A stretch of DNA of 64,000 bases. Origin: Bacillus sp. HMF5848 (lineage in GTDB: Bacteria > Bacillota > Bacilli > Bacillales > HMF5848). The stretch's first letter is position 1, and the number at the start of each line of letters is the position of its first letter. Shown here one piece after another: positions 15,786 to 25,910 of this stretch. The notes below the pieces were generated by a model. It had not been told where the DNA came from. It searched no databases and was given only the letters and a program-made list of their open reading frames with translations. The DNA lies in contig NZ_RWIV01000001.1 of NCBI RefSeq assembly GCF_003944835.1, forward strand, positions 1,651,501 through 1,715,500. The letters are read 5' to 3'. Both the position numbers and the translations under genes were made by a program.

Positions 15786-17684
15786 ATGAGTATTTTACAG
15801 GTAGAACAATTAGTCAAAACATATGGAATTAAAAGTCTGTTTGATAACATCTCTTTTGCCATCGCTGAAAAACAGCGAATAGGTTTAATTGGAGTAAATG
15901 GGACTGGAAAATCAACCCTTTTAAAGGTGTTAGCAGGGATTGAATCTTCAGATCAAGGGCACATAGCACATGCAAATGATTTTCGCATCGAGTATTTGCC
16001 TCAAAACCCTGAATTCGAGGAGAATTTAACAGTTTTAGAACAAATATATTATGGTGACGCTCTAATAATGAAGTCGCTAAGGGAGTATGAGCAAACCCTT
16101 TTGGAATTAGAGCAAGAGCCGGAAAATGAAAGAGTACAAAAGCGTTTATTTAGTTTACAACAAAAAATGGATGAATTGGACGCTTGGGATGCGAGTTCAA
16201 CAGCAAAGACGATATTAAATAAACTAGGGATTACGTCTTATAATAAAAAGGTTAATGAGTTATCTGGCGGGCAGAAAAAACGAGTGGCTATCGCTAAAGC
16301 ACTTATTCAACCTGCAGATTTACTGTTGCTAGATGAACCAACAAACCATCTGGATAATGCAACAATTGATTGGCTTGAATCTTACTTAAGTCAATATCGT
16401 GGTGCTATTATGCTTGTCACTCATGATCGTTATTTTTTAAATCGGGTTACAAATAGAATTTTTGAACTACACAAAGGAAGCTTATATGTGTATGAAGGAA
16501 ATTATGAGTATTTCTTAGAGAAGAAAGCAGAAAGAGAAGAGCAAGAACTATCAAGTGAACAAAAGCGACAAAATGTATTACGTCGGGAGCTTGCTTGGTT
16601 ACGTCGGGGAGCAAAGGCCAGAACCACCAAACAAAAAGCACGTATCCAACGGGTGGAGAACCTCCAAGATCAAAAGCAAGATACAACAGTAGCGTCTATG
16701 GAGATATCTCTAGGTGCCGCTCGTCTTGGTAAAAAGGTTATAGAAGTGCAAGGTTTAATTAAATCAATAGGTAACAAGCAACTCGTGAACGATCTTGATT
16801 ACTTAATAGTACCTGGTGAAAGATTAGGGATTATTGGTCCAAATGGGGCAGGGAAGTCAACGCTCCTTAACATGCTAGCAGGAAAAAGTGAACCCGACCT
16901 TGGTAGTATTGAAATAGGGGAAACTGTGAAAATTGGATATTATACGCAGGATGCTCTTGAATTAAATGAAGAACTACGAATAATAGAATATATAAAAGAA
17001 GTAGCAGAAGTAGTAGAGACTGTTGATGGAAGTATGATTACTGCAGAGCAAATGCTAGAGCGTTTTATGTTTCCTCGCAGCATGCAGTGGACGTATATTT
17101 CAAGACTTTCTGGAGGCGAACGTCGTCGACTATACTTATTAAGAGTCTTAATGAGTCAACCTAACGTTTTGTTTTTAGATGAGCCGACGAATGACCTTGA
17201 TATTCAAACTCTATCTATTTTAGAGGATTACTTAGATTCGTTTCCCGGAGTTGTTTTAACAGTATCACATGATAGGTATTTTCTTGATCGTGTAGTTGAC
17301 CACCTACTTGTCTTTAAAGGAGATGGACTAATAACACGTTTTCAAGGGAATTATACTGAGTTTCTAGAGCAAGAAAAGCTTGAAAAGGAACAGGCTGCTA
17401 TAGACAAGGCAGTAGAAGCTAAACAGCAGGCTATGCAAGTAGAACAGCCGAAACGGAAACGATTATCATATAAAGAGCAGCTAGAGTGGGATACAATAGA
17501 GGATCGTATTGCTGAGTTAGAAGAAAAAATTGAAAATATTAAGCAAGATGTTATAAAAGCCGGTAGTGATTCTGAAAAAGTAGTTAAATTGTATGAAGAG
17601 CAACAAAGGCTTGAACAAGAGTTAGAGCAAGCCATTGAACGCTGGACAGAATTAACTATACTAGTTGAAGAACTCCAAAATTAA
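15786..17684 (+). CDS. yfmR: ABC-F ATPase, YfmR/Uup type
   Basis: This soluble protein of 632 aa has two ABC cassettes and no membrane segment. Cassette 1 has GVNGTGKST, ELSGGQKKR and LLLDEPTNHLD. Cassette 2 has GPNGAGKST, RLSGGERRR and LFLDEPTNDLD. The linker carries the RRGAKARTTKQKARI basic segment. A C-terminal Glu/Lys-rich coiled coil (about 545-632) identifies the Uup/YfmR branch. Such proteins act on the ribosome; B. subtilis YfmR helps resolve stalled translation together with EF-P. The gene is monocistronic. Confidence 0.9.
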   Translation: MSILQVEQLVKTYGIKSLFDNISFAIAEKQRIGLIGVNGTGKSTLLKVLAGIESSDQGHIAHANDFRIEYLPQNPEFEENLTVLEQIYYGDALIMKSLREYEQTLLELEQEPENERVQKRLFSLQQKMDELDAWDASSTAKTILNKLGITSYNKKVNELSGGQKKRVAIAKALIQPADLLLLDEPTNHLDNATIDWLESYLSQYRGAIMLVTHDRYFLNRVTNRIFELHKGSLYVYEGNYEYFLEKKAEREEQELSSEQKRQNVLRRELAWLRRGAKARTTKQKARIQRVENLQDQKQDTTVASMEISLGAARLGKKVIEVQGLIKSIGNKQLVNDLDYLIVPGERLGIIGPNGAGKSTLLNMLAGKSEPDLGSIEIGETVKIGYYTQDALELNEELRIIEYIKEVAEVVETVDGSMITAEQMLERFMFPRSMQWTYISRLSGGERRRLYLLRVLMSQPNVLFLDEPTNDLDIQTLSILEDYLDSFPGVVLTVSHDRYFLDRVVDHLLVFKGDGLITRFQGNYTEFLEQEKLEKEQAAIDKAVEAKQQAMQVEQPKRKRLSYKEQLEWDTIEDRIAELEEKIENIKQDVIKAGSDSEKVVKLYEEQQRLEQELEQAIERWTELTILVEELQN

Positions 17685-17721
17685 AAAAATCAGTCCCTTA
17701 TCAAACGGGACTGATTTTTTT
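17683..17721. terminator. Bidirectional terminator between convergent genes
   Basis: The stem AAAAAAATCAGTCCC (17683-17697) with GGGACTGATTTTTTT (17707-17721) has A-run and T-run flanks. It can serve the ABC-F gene on the plus strand and adhE on the minus strand. Confidence 0.85.
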
Positions 17722-17816
17722 AAAATGTATCGGAAAGTATAAAATTCTGACCCTTGATTACTGTCTTGCTATAGGCGCTAAAGAGTCTTTCACGTATATG
17801 ATGCGCTAACTTATAA

Positions 17817-20420
17817 TTATACTCCGTTGTAAGCGGACTTTAAGATCTCTGCCAATTCAGCGATTGAAGGTTGTTTTGGATTAGCTAAAGTATCTTGATC
17901 ATCAAAAGCTAGTTCTGCTAGTACGTTTAATTTGCTCATAAATTCTGTTTCTGATATACCTAGGTCTTTAAAGCTTGTTGGAATTCCTAATTGTTCAGAA
18001 AGCTGTTTTACTGCTTTAGCCAAGCTTTCGACACCTTCATGGCTAGTGCGAGCTGGTAAGCCGAGTTTTGTAGCAATTTCACAATAACGTTCATCCGCAA
18101 TAAAGTGTTCATATTTAGGGAAGGTCATAAATTTATTTGGTTTTTCTGCGTTATAACGAATTACATAAGGCAATAGAATAGCATTTGCGCGTCCGTGTGC
18201 AACCTGAAACTCGCTTCCAACAGCATGAGCAAGACTGTGATTTACACCTAAAAAGGCGTTTGCAAATGCCATGCCTGCAATTGACGAAGCATTGTGCATT
18301 TTCTCTCGAGCCTTTTCATTATTACCGTCTTGGTAAGCTTTAGGTAAATAATCAAAAACGAGCTCTATCGCTTTCATAGCTAATCCGTCCGTATAGTCGC
18401 TTGCTAAAACAGAAACATACGCTTCGATAGCATGAGTTAAAACATCCATTCCAGTGTCCGCCGTAATGTGTGCTGGCACTGTCAATGTGAACTGAGGGTC
18501 AATAATAGCAACATTAGGTGTTAAATTAAAATCAGCTATCGGATATTTAGTATGTGTGTGTTTATCTGTAATTACGGAAAAAGCAGTAATCTCTGAACCA
18601 GTTCCAGACGTTGTTGGAATTGCTACAAGCATTGCCTTTGCTCCTAATGGTGGTACTTGAACAACTCGTGTGCTAGGATTTAAAAACTTTAGTTTTAATT
18701 GTTCAAAGCTCATGTGTGGATGCTCGTAAAATAACCACATTGCTTTAGCAGCATCAATTACAGAACCACCGCCAAGAGCTATGATAGCATCAGGCTTTGA
18801 TTTTCTCATCATCTCAGCACCTAGCATCACTGTCTCATTACTAGGATCTGGTTCTACATCTGAGAACACTTCATAACTAACAAACCCAGGATTCTTTCTT
18901 AAATAATGAATAACCTTATCAACATATTTGTTTCTAATTGAGCTTGGGCTCGTAACGATAAATACTTTTGATAGTCTAGGTAATGTCGCTATTTGCTGAA
19001 CTGAGTTTTTCTCGAAAAAAACGCTAGAAGGTACCTTAAACCACTGAGTGTTGACGGAGCGCTTTGCCATCTTCTTAATATTTATAAGGTGGACGGCGCC
19101 CACGTTAGTTGAAATTGAATTTCCACCATACGTACCACAGCCAAGTGTTAGAGATGGTAAATATGTGTTATAGATGTTACCAATAGCTCCTTGTGTAGAC
19201 GGTGTGTTGACAATGATACGGCTCGCTTTCATACGTAAGGCATAGTCATCAATAATGCTTTGATTTTCTGAGTGAATAACTGCTGAATGACCAAGACCTC
19301 CATATTCTAAAATGGCCTCTGCAATTGTGAATCCTTCCTCCGTTGACTCAGCTTTATAACATGCTAGAATTGGACTTAGCTTTTCACATGAGAGAGGGTG
19401 CTTAGGTCCAACACCTTGTAATTCAGCGACTAATATTTTTGTAGCTTTTGGTACTTTAACCCCTGCCATTTTGGCAATGTTGTAAGCGGACAACCCGACA
19501 ATGATTGGGTTTAGTGCACATGATTTCTCGTCTATGGCAAGCTTTTCTAATTTTTGAATTTCGACATCGTTTAAGAAATAGCAATTATTAGCTGTCATTT
19601 CATCTTTAACTTCTTCATAAATATTTTGGTCGATAACGATTGCTTGTTCTGATGCACAAATCATACCGTTGTCAAACGTTTTAGATAGTATTAAGTCATT
19701 AACAGCTCGTTTTACGTTAGCTGTTTTCTCAAAATAACATGGCACATTCCCTGGCCCTACACCAAGTGCTGGTTTACCAGAGCTATAGGCGGCTTTAACT
19801 AGACCAGCGCCACCAGTAGCAAGAATGAGCGAAACTTTAGGGTGTCGCATTAACATTTGTACAGCATCAAGAGATGGCACTTCAATCCATTGTATACAAT
19901 TTTTTGGTGCACCGGCACGTATAGCTGCTTCTAGCATCGTACGTGCTGCTGCGCTACTTGATTTTTGTGCGAGTGGGTGAAATGCAAAAATGATAGGATT
20001 TCTCGTTTTTATTGAAATAAGCGATTTGAAAAGTGCCGTTGAAGTCGGATTAGTTACCGGCACTATACCAGCAATAACTCCAACAGGTTCCGCAATTTCA
20101 ACCATACCTTCATGCACATTCTCATTAATTACACCAACGGTTTTCATATCCTTTAAGTAATCGAATATGTACTCCGTTGCAAACATATTCTTAAATACCT
20201 TATCTTCAAACACACCACGCTTTGTTTCTTCGATAGCAAGCTTTGCAAGCGTTTTGTGTTGCTCAAGACCTGCCATTGCCATATCTTTAACGATTGTGTC
20301 TATTTGTGTTTGGTCATAACTGCGGAGCTCATCAAGTGCCTTTACTGCATTTGTTACTAATCCATCAACCATTGCCAATATTTTTTGTGTGTCTTTAACT
20401 TCTTTTTCACCAATTGCCAT
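17817..20420 (-). CDS. adhE: Bifunctional aldehyde-alcohol dehydrogenase
   Basis: This 867-aa fusion reduces acetyl-CoA to acetaldehyde and then ethanol, regenerating NAD+ during fermentation. It works in the cytosol as long filaments (spirosomes). The N-terminal aldehyde dehydrogenase half has the catalytic Cys in NGMICASEQ and the nucleotide loop GVGPGNVP. The C-terminal iron alcohol dehydrogenase half has ALGGGSVIDAAK and the metal-binding HALAHAVGSEFQVAHGRAN histidines. ATG 20420 follows GGAGGG. The in-frame start at 20462 lies within an operator-like palindrome and lacks an RBS. Its control is likely through the palindromes at 20444-20514. Confidence 0.95.
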   Translation of the reverse strand: MAIGEKEVKDTQKILAMVDGLVTNAVKALDELRSYDQTQIDTIVKDMAMAGLEQHKTLAKLAIEETKRGVFEDKVFKNMFATEYIFDYLKDMKTVGVINENVHEGMVEIAEPVGVIAGIVPVTNPTSTALFKSLISIKTRNPIIFAFHPLAQKSSSAAARTMLEAAIRAGAPKNCIQWIEVPSLDAVQMLMRHPKVSLILATGGAGLVKAAYSSGKPALGVGPGNVPCYFEKTANVKRAVNDLILSKTFDNGMICASEQAIVIDQNIYEEVKDEMTANNCYFLNDVEIQKLEKLAIDEKSCALNPIIVGLSAYNIAKMAGVKVPKATKILVAELQGVGPKHPLSCEKLSPILACYKAESTEEGFTIAEAILEYGGLGHSAVIHSENQSIIDDYALRMKASRIIVNTPSTQGAIGNIYNTYLPSLTLGCGTYGGNSISTNVGAVHLINIKKMAKRSVNTQWFKVPSSVFFEKNSVQQIATLPRLSKVFIVTSPSSIRNKYVDKVIHYLRKNPGFVSYEVFSDVEPDPSNETVMLGAEMMRKSKPDAIIALGGGSVIDAAKAMWLFYEHPHMSFEQLKLKFLNPSTRVVQVPPLGAKAMLVAIPTTSGTGSEITAFSVITDKHTHTKYPIADFNLTPNVAIIDPQFTLTVPAHITADTGMDVLTHAIEAYVSVLASDYTDGLAMKAIELVFDYLPKAYQDGNNEKAREKMHNASSIAGMAFANAFLGVNHSLAHAVGSEFQVAHGRANAILLPYVIRYNAEKPNKFMTFPKYEHFIADERYCEIATKLGLPARTSHEGVESLAKAVKQLSEQLGIPTSFKDLGISETEFMSKLNVLAELAFDDQDTLANPKQPSIAELAEILKSAYNGV

Positions 20421-20443
20421 TACTAATCCCTCCAATTGAAATA

Positions 20444-20461
20444 TGAGTGAATGCTCATTCA
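20444..20461 (-). promoter_or_regulatory. FadR/TetR-like operator in the adhE leader
   Basis: On the minus strand TGAATGA-GCAT-TCACTCA forms a 7-4-7 inverted repeat with one mismatch, 24 bases upstream of the adhE ATG. It has the same architecture as the B. subtilis FadR box TGAATGA-N4-TCATTCA, bound by a TetR-family repressor released by long-chain acyl-CoA. It lies between promoter and RBS, where binding would block transcription. Confidence 0.55.
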
Positions 20462-20495
20462 TTTTTTATTTATGTATAAACTATATCATGGTTGT

Positions 20496-20514
20496 AACGA
20501 CACATTTTGTCGTT
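20496..20514. promoter_or_regulatory. Perfect inverted repeat upstream of adhE
   Basis: AACGACA-CATTT-TGTCGTT, a perfect 7-bp inverted repeat, lies in the adhE promoter region about 35 bases upstream of the FadR-like box. It does not match the Rex consensus. It could be a second operator. Confidence 0.45.
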
Positions 20515-20587
20515 TATTGTAGTGAAATCCTACATTATGACAATGTTCATAAAAGTGTAATATTTAAAGTCGTTTCCAACGTAAAAA

Positions 20588-20632
20588 CAAAAAAAACCTA
20601 GTTACCCACCAATTCTTTTGCGGGACCAGGTT
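20588..20632 (-). terminator. Probable terminator of the MFS gene
   Basis: Read on the minus strand, AACCTGGTCCCGC and a partly complementary GGTGGGTAACTAGGTT form an imperfect stem. A run of T follows it. Confidence 0.5.
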
Positions 20633-20745
20633 AATATTAAGTGAGAGGTCAAATTTTAAAAAGTGAAGTCGAACCATCGAGTTAGTAATCTCAATTACAG
20701 AACTTCTTGAGCAAAGATAGCCCACATCCTATAAGAGTGAGCGTA

Positions 20746-21966
20746 TCACACATGAGATCCTTCAGGTGGTTTTGAAAAAGCTTTCTGAATCGGCGGAAAC
20801 AGCCTAACAGAGTAAATTAATATCGCAATTAAAATAGCGACTGATAAATACGTCAACCAAGGTAGGTAGCTACCCAAGCCGATACTTAAAAGTCGTGATC
20901 CGGAAAAATTACCTAATCCTTCACCAAGTCCAGCCACAAAATTAGCAATTCCAAAATACGTACTCATAAGCTGTCCAGCACTAATACGAGTGATAACAAT
21001 GTCAACTGTTGGCATAATAATCATTTCACCGATAATAAAAATAAGCCCACTGAAAATAAGGAAGTAGAAGTTTGTCGCATAGTATAAGGAGCTTATTCCT
21101 ATACCGATAAATAGAGCACCTATCGCAAATGCGGTCATGGAGCTTATACGTTTGATGATTTTATTTGTAATAAATGTTTGAAATACAACAACAAGTAAGC
21201 TATTAATTGTCCAAATGAGTGAAACAGCTGCTGGATTATCTAGTATTCGCTCTCCTGTTAAAGGTAAGGCTAGCGCAAATTGCACATACAAGCCCCAAAT
21301 TAAAATACTCATGGCGGAAAAAGCTATGTATGCTTTATTGCGAAATACTTGCAAATATGAACGTATGGGTACTTTATCACAAGGTTGAGTATCGCATTCG
21401 GATGGAACAAAGAACCAACTTAACGTGCCAACCAGAAAAAAGATTACAGCAGCTACGTAAAAAACACTGCTTGATTGATTACCAAATACAGTATAAACGA
21501 GTAATCCTGCGACACCAATACCCATATTGGCTGCAATACCGCGTAATGAGAACACAGTCGTTTGGTCACCTTGCTTGGAAGTAATCTCTGCAATTGCAGC
21601 TTTTGTAGAAGGTGCATTTAATCCCCCACCAATACCATTAAACAAAGCAACAACGATAAGCATTGGATAACTAGTAGCTAGTCCAAAGCCTATGAGGGCT
21701 AATCCTTTTATGAAAGCACCTACAGTTATGACAGTTCGCCTTCCAAATTGATCTGCTAAATATCCACCAAGAATGCTACCACCTTGGTAAGAAAATGAAC
21801 TTACAGCGAGTACCGTTCCAATTTGTAAAATCGTTAATCCCTTCACGACTTTTAGTAAAATAGGAAAGATAGGGAGCACGAGATAGTACGATAAGTGTGC
21901 TAATAACACAGTAACGAGTAAAATTTTTATAGGTAAAGTGAGAGATTTAAATTGAGAAAAAAACAC
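20746..21966 (-). CDS. MFS transporter, DHA1-type efflux candidate
   Basis: This 406-residue polytopic protein has about twelve hydrophobic segments. The loop 2-3 signature is GGYLADQFGRRTVI and a motif-C-like stretch GIGGGLNAPSTK is in segment 5, consistent with a drug:proton antiporter. Substrate cannot be read from sequence. GTG 21966 is preceded by GAGGTG. The longer frame from TTG 21990 would place the RBS inside the coding sequence. It is transcribed divergently from the phosphatase gene at 22027, with overlapping promoter space. Confidence 0.82.
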   Translation of the reverse strand: MFFSQFKSLTLPIKILLVTVLLAHLSYYLVLPIFPILLKVVKGLTILQIGTVLAVSSFSYQGGSILGGYLADQFGRRTVITVGAFIKGLALIGFGLATSYPMLIVVALFNGIGGGLNAPSTKAAIAEITSKQGDQTTVFSLRGIAANMGIGVAGLLVYTVFGNQSSSVFYVAAVIFFLVGTLSWFFVPSECDTQPCDKVPIRSYLQVFRNKAYIAFSAMSILIWGLYVQFALALPLTGERILDNPAAVSLIWTINSLLVVVFQTFITNKIIKRISSMTAFAIGALFIGIGISSLYYATNFYFLIFSGLIFIIGEMIIMPTVDIVITRISAGQLMSTYFGIANFVAGLGEGLGNFSGSRLLSIGLGSYLPWLTYLSVAILIAILIYSVRLFPPIQKAFSKPPEGSHV

Positions 21967-22026
21967 AAAGTCACCTCGATTGTTGTACAATTAATATATA
22001 TATTGTTGTAGAAATGGGTGATTAAT

Positions 22027-22632
22027 ATGCAAATCTTATTAATTCGGCATGGTCAATCAGAGGCAGACCTTTTAGATGTGCATGAGGGAAAAGCTGATTT
22101 CGAACTAACAGAGCTTGGAAAAAAGCAGGCAGGATTAATGTCATCATGGATTAGTGAATACTATCCAGCTGATGTTATTTGGACAAGCACATTAAAACGA
22201 GCAAAACAAACGGCTGGCATTTTAAATAATCACCTAGCTTGTGAGCTCATTGAGGAAGAATGTTTAAAAGAGTACGACAACGGTGTTTTAGCAGGATTGC
22301 CTCGCGAGGAAGCAGCAAGAAAATATCCAGAACCATTAGGAGGTCGTTTGCTTCACGAACGAATATTAGAGGGTGAATCAGAACTAGAATTTCGCTTTAG
22401 AGGCGAATTAGTTCTATCAAAGATTTTAGCAGAAAGTCATTCCTTTAAAAGGGTTGCTATTGTTTCTCATGGAGGAATGATTTCAAAGCTACTTCAAGCT
22501 TTTTTACGACTTCCAACAAATAATGATGTTGGTTTTTTTACTGGTGATACTGGTGTTCATTTACTTGAAATTCGTCAGCAAAAGAGGATTGTACACTTTT
22601 TAAATAGTACACAGCACCTTATTCATATGTAA
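22027..22632 (+). CDS. Histidine phosphatase (phosphoglycerate-mutase superfamily)
   Basis: The protein is about 201 aa and cytosolic. The catalytic motif LIRHGQSEAD is at the N-terminus, with the second phosphate-binding Arg in TLKRAKQTA and the second catalytic His in AIVSHGGMISK, so the active site is complete. Members range from phosphoglycerate mutases to nonspecific or cobalamin-pathway phosphatases, and the substrate here is open. ATG 22027 has GGGTGA upstream; GTG 22018 is a weaker alternative. A terminator follows directly. Confidence 0.85.
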   Translation: MQILLIRHGQSEADLLDVHEGKADFELTELGKKQAGLMSSWISEYYPADVIWTSTLKRAKQTAGILNNHLACELIEEECLKEYDNGVLAGLPREEAARKYPEPLGGRLLHERILEGESELEFRFRGELVLSKILAESHSFKRVAIVSHGGMISKLLQAFLRLPTNNDVGFFTGDTGVHLLEIRQQKRIVHFLNSTQHLIHM

Positions 22633-22635
22633 ATA

Positions 22636-22663
22636 AAAACACTTGGATTGCTCCAAGTGTTTT
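22636..22663. terminator. Terminator between convergent genes
   Basis: A stem of 10-12 bp, AAAACACTTGGA (22636-22647) with TCCAAGTGTTTT (22652-22663), has A/T flanks on both sides. It serves the phosphatase gene and possibly the Aap operon ending at 22685. Confidence 0.8.
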
Positions 22664-22684
22664 ATCGTATAAAAGAACCTTACT

Positions 22685-23461
22685 CTACAATATTTGTGAT
22701 AAAAATAGCTTTGTACGCTCGTGTTTTGGATTATCAAACAATTCCTCAGGTGTACCAGTCTCAATAATTTCCCCGTTATCAAATAAGACAATACGGTCTG
22801 CCACTTGTCGAGCAAAGCCCATTTCATGCGTCACTACAAGCATGGTCATCCCTGATTCGGCTAGTGTTTTCATGACGTCTAATACCTCTTTTACCATTTC
22901 AGGGTCTAATGCTGAAGTAGGTTCATCAAATAGCATGATTTTTGGTTGCATTGCTAATGCACGAGCAATAGCAACACGCTGCTGTTGACCTCCGGATAGC
23001 TGACCAGGATACTTATGGGCTTGCTCTGGAATGCCAACGCGCTCTAATAATTCAAGAGCAATTGACTCTGCTTTTTCACGTTTCCATTTTCGTACCCATA
23101 TAGGTGACAAAGTGATATTCTTTAAAATTGTCATATGCGGAAATAAATTAAATTGTTGAAATACCATCCCTGTCTCCTTACGGATTTCTTCAATATCTTT
23201 AATATCATTTGACACTTTAATACTGTCCACAACAATACTGCCTTCTTGAAACTCTTCTAAAGCATTGATAGTTCTAATAAAGGTTGATTTCCCTGATCCT
23301 GAAGGACCTAAAATACAAACAACTTCTCCTTGCTTAATAGATATATTAACATCCTTTAGAACATGTAAGCTGCCAAACCATTTGTTTAGACTCTTGACTG
23401 TAATAATGTCTTCGCGTTCTGCAAGGGGAGTAGTTAATTTTTCTACTGCGAAAATACTCAT
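22685..23461 (-). CDS. aapP: Amino-acid ABC transporter ATPase (AapP-like)
   Basis: Encodes 258 aa with Walker [10 protein letters not shown], signature [16 protein letters not shown] and Walker [17 protein letters not shown] of the polar-amino-acid (PAAT, GlnQ) family. It powers import through the two permeases encoded upstream. It is the last gene of the order aapJ-aapQ-aapM-aapP on the minus strand, 35 bases after aapM, with GGAGG before its ATG. Confidence 0.92.
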   Translation of the reverse strand: MSIFAVEKLTTPLAEREDIITVKSLNKWFGSLHVLKDVNISIKQGEVVCILGPSGSGKSTFIRTINALEEFQEGSIVVDSIKVSNDIKDIEEIRKETGMVFQQFNLFPHMTILKNITLSPIWVRKWKREKAESIALELLERVGIPEQAHKYPGQLSGGQQQRVAIARALAMQPKIMLFDEPTSALDPEMVKEVLDVMKTLAESGMTMLVVTHEMGFARQVADRIVLFDNGEIIETGTPEELFDNPKHERTKLFLSQIL

Positions 23462-23495
23462 TTATAATTACCTCCTTCAAGTGCATTTATGACAA

Positions 23496-24707
23496 TTACC
23501 GTTCACCGACACCTAGAGCCTTTTCTAATTGACGACTCATGTACGACATTAAATAGCAGAATGCAAAGAAGATAGTTGCGATAAACACAAATACTTCCAT
23601 TTGTGTGCCTAAAAATTGCGGGTTGGCGATAATTTTCTTGCCCATCCCAAGTAAGTCTATTAAACCTATAATCCCTACTAATGAGGTGTCTTTAAAAAGT
23701 GCTATACATTGTCCAACCATAGCTGGTATAACAGTACGCAACGCTTGCGGCATAATAATGAATGTCATCATGAGAGTATGATTTAGTCCAAGCGCTTGAG
23801 CAGCTTCAAACTGACCGCGTGGTAGCGATTGAAGACCGCCGCGAATGTTTTCAGCAAAGTATGCGGCATTAAACAATGTAAAACCAATCATTGCCCTTGT
23901 GACGTTGTCTAGCTCAACATCATTGCCAAGAAAAAGTGGCAGCATGAGCTGAGAAATGAATAAAACTGTAATGAGAGGAATCCCACGAATGAGCTCGATG
24001 TATAAAATACTAAAATATTTCACAATAGGTAGCTTGCTACGGCGCCCTAATGCGAGCAATATTCCTAATGGAAAAGAAACAACAATAGAGACGAGAGCGA
24101 TTAGCAATGTTAAAAGAAAACCGCCCCATAGATTTGAATTAACGGGCGAAAGAACGCCAAATCCTTTCAACAAAAACATTACAAATGGGAATAAAAGTAC
24201 CCAAGCTACAATAGCTATTTTATTTAATTTTTCAAATTTGAGCCCTAAACCAAAACCAACGAATGTAATGGCAATGTTTGCAATTAGCCATAGTCTAGTG
24301 TCTCCTTGAATAAATGGCATAAGTGCAACAATCGCCATTGTAGCACTTACAAATAATGCAGGTAGCTTAGCTGTCCCTCGCCAAATCCCCCATGTTAGAC
24401 CTAAAAGGAGGGTAGTATACGATAGCGATACCCACAATCGCCAAATATCTTCAACAGGAAACTGTCCGACCGCTAAAAGCTTGAAGTTTGCCGAAATTAC
24501 AGCCCAATTTGCCTCAAATGCAATCCATACGAATGTGTTTGTCAAAATATAACCGCTTAACAATAAAGAGAAGATAGTTAATAGGGAATTGAACCAAGAA
24601 CTAAATAGATTTATTTTTATCCATTGAAATAAATTGAATGCTTGCTTCGGTCTTTGTTTAGGAGCTTGCTTCGGTTTTTGATTGAATTGTAATTGTAAGT
24701 CTGACAT
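23496..24707 (-). CDS. aapM: Amino-acid ABC transporter permease (AapM-like)
   Basis: This permease is about 403 aa, larger than the roughly 220-aa permeases of glutamine-type systems. It has an N-terminal half with four or five extra hydrophobic segments before the transport core. The core ends with the inner-membrane EAA loop EAAQALGLNHTLMMTFIIMP. This two-part architecture is characteristic of the AapM/BztC branch of general L-amino-acid transporters. ATG 24707 sits six bases after AGGTG. The upstream GTG 24716 overlaps that RBS. It begins within a few bases of the aapQ stop codon. Confidence 0.88.
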   Translation of the reverse strand: MSDLQLQFNQKPKQAPKQRPKQAFNLFQWIKINLFSSWFNSLLTIFSLLLSGYILTNTFVWIAFEANWAVISANFKLLAVGQFPVEDIWRLWVSLSYTTLLLGLTWGIWRGTAKLPALFVSATMAIVALMPFIQGDTRLWLIANIAITFVGFGLGLKFEKLNKIAIVAWVLLFPFVMFLLKGFGVLSPVNSNLWGGFLLTLLIALVSIVVSFPLGILLALGRRSKLPIVKYFSILYIELIRGIPLITVLFISQLMLPLFLGNDVELDNVTRAMIGFTLFNAAYFAENIRGGLQSLPRGQFEAAQALGLNHTLMMTFIIMPQALRTVIPAMVGQCIALFKDTSLVGIIGLIDLLGMGKKIIANPQFLGTQMEVFVFIATIFFAFCYLMSYMSRQLEKALGVGER

Positions 24708-24716
24708 CGCTATCAC

Positions 24717-25889
24717 CTACCTTTCGACTAATTGGAATTTGCTGTTAAAAATATTCATGAAAATGGAAGTAATGATACTAAATGTTAAGTACACGATAAC
24801 CATAATTAATATAAGTTCTATGGCACGTCCTGTTTGGTTAAGAATAGTACCACCTACACTAACTAAATCAGGATAGCCAACAGCAACAGCTAGACTTGAG
24901 TTTTTTATTAAATTCAAATATTGACTTGTTAAAGGTGGAATAATGATGCGTATTGCTTGTGGGAGAACGACAAATCGCATCGTCGTAGGACCTTTTAGAC
25001 CGAGGGCTTTCGCAGCCTCCACTTGTCCCTTCGGAACCCCTTGTATCCCTGCGCGAACGACCTCTGCAATATAAGTTGAAGTATAAATGACCAAACCAAT
25101 AAGGATTGCGGAGAATTCGGGACGAAGACGGTATCCACCAACAAACATTTTTCCATCTACGCTTGGTATCGTAATGTTAAATGGTCCTGTTCTTGTGATA
25201 AGTATGGCGATAATGCTTGCTATTATAAGACTTCCAATTGACCATAACAGTGGATACGTATTTTTGCCGGTTTCAATTCGCTTTGTTGTTTTTGATTTCC
25301 ATAAAAATATTCCCCCTATAATACCAACAAGTAAAACTAGTCCCCAAATGAATGAGCCAGAGTTAGCTTCTAACCAAGGAATAGCCATACCACGGTTACT
25401 AAAATATATGGGACCAATATGAACCTGCTCTTCAATACGAGGAAGCTGAATAAAAACAGCAAAAAACCAAATTAATATTTGTACTAGTAAAGGTGTGTTC
25501 CTAAAGATTTCAGTATAAATGCCTGCTATTGTTCGTACAAGCCAGTTAGATGATAAGCGTGATATACCAACAATGAAACCTATTATTGTAGCAAGTATAA
25601 TTCCAAAAATAGATACCTTTAATGTATTTGTTAAGCCGACAAGTAAGGCACGAACATAAGAGTCAGCGGGAGTATACGCAATGATGGTATCACCGATACC
25701 AAAGGAGGCAGCGTTTTTCAAAAAGGTAAACCCAAGTGTAATACCTATCTGTCTTAAACCTTCTAGAGCATTTGTTATGAAAAAAATAAATGCCAAGACA
25801 ACGATAATGGCAAAAAGGGTTTGGAGTAGTATAGGAATGATTCGTTTATCTCGCCAAAATGGCGTAGACATAGTTTGATTCTTTCTCAT
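24717..25889 (-). CDS. aapQ: Amino-acid ABC transporter permease (AapQ-like)
   Basis: This 390-aa membrane protein has the long N-terminal region and periplasm-facing insert typical of AapQ/BztB, then a PAAT core. The EAA loop reads EAAKALGLKGPTTMRFVVLP. It forms the heterodimeric channel with the next gene product. AGGTG precedes the ATG. A 94-base gap containing a strong hairpin separates it from the binding-protein gene. Confidence 0.88.
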   Translation of the reverse strand: MRKNQTMSTPFWRDKRIIPILLQTLFAIIVVLAFIFFITNALEGLRQIGITLGFTFLKNAASFGIGDTIIAYTPADSYVRALLVGLTNTLKVSIFGIILATIIGFIVGISRLSSNWLVRTIAGIYTEIFRNTPLLVQILIWFFAVFIQLPRIEEQVHIGPIYFSNRGMAIPWLEANSGSFIWGLVLLVGIIGGIFLWKSKTTKRIETGKNTYPLLWSIGSLIIASIIAILITRTGPFNITIPSVDGKMFVGGYRLRPEFSAILIGLVIYTSTYIAEVVRAGIQGVPKGQVEAAKALGLKGPTTMRFVVLPQAIRIIIPPLTSQYLNLIKNSSLAVAVGYPDLVSVGGTILNQTGRAIELILIMVIVYLTFSIITSIFMNIFNSKFQLVER

Positions 25890-25910
25890 TATACCGTCAC
25901 CTCAAAATGA

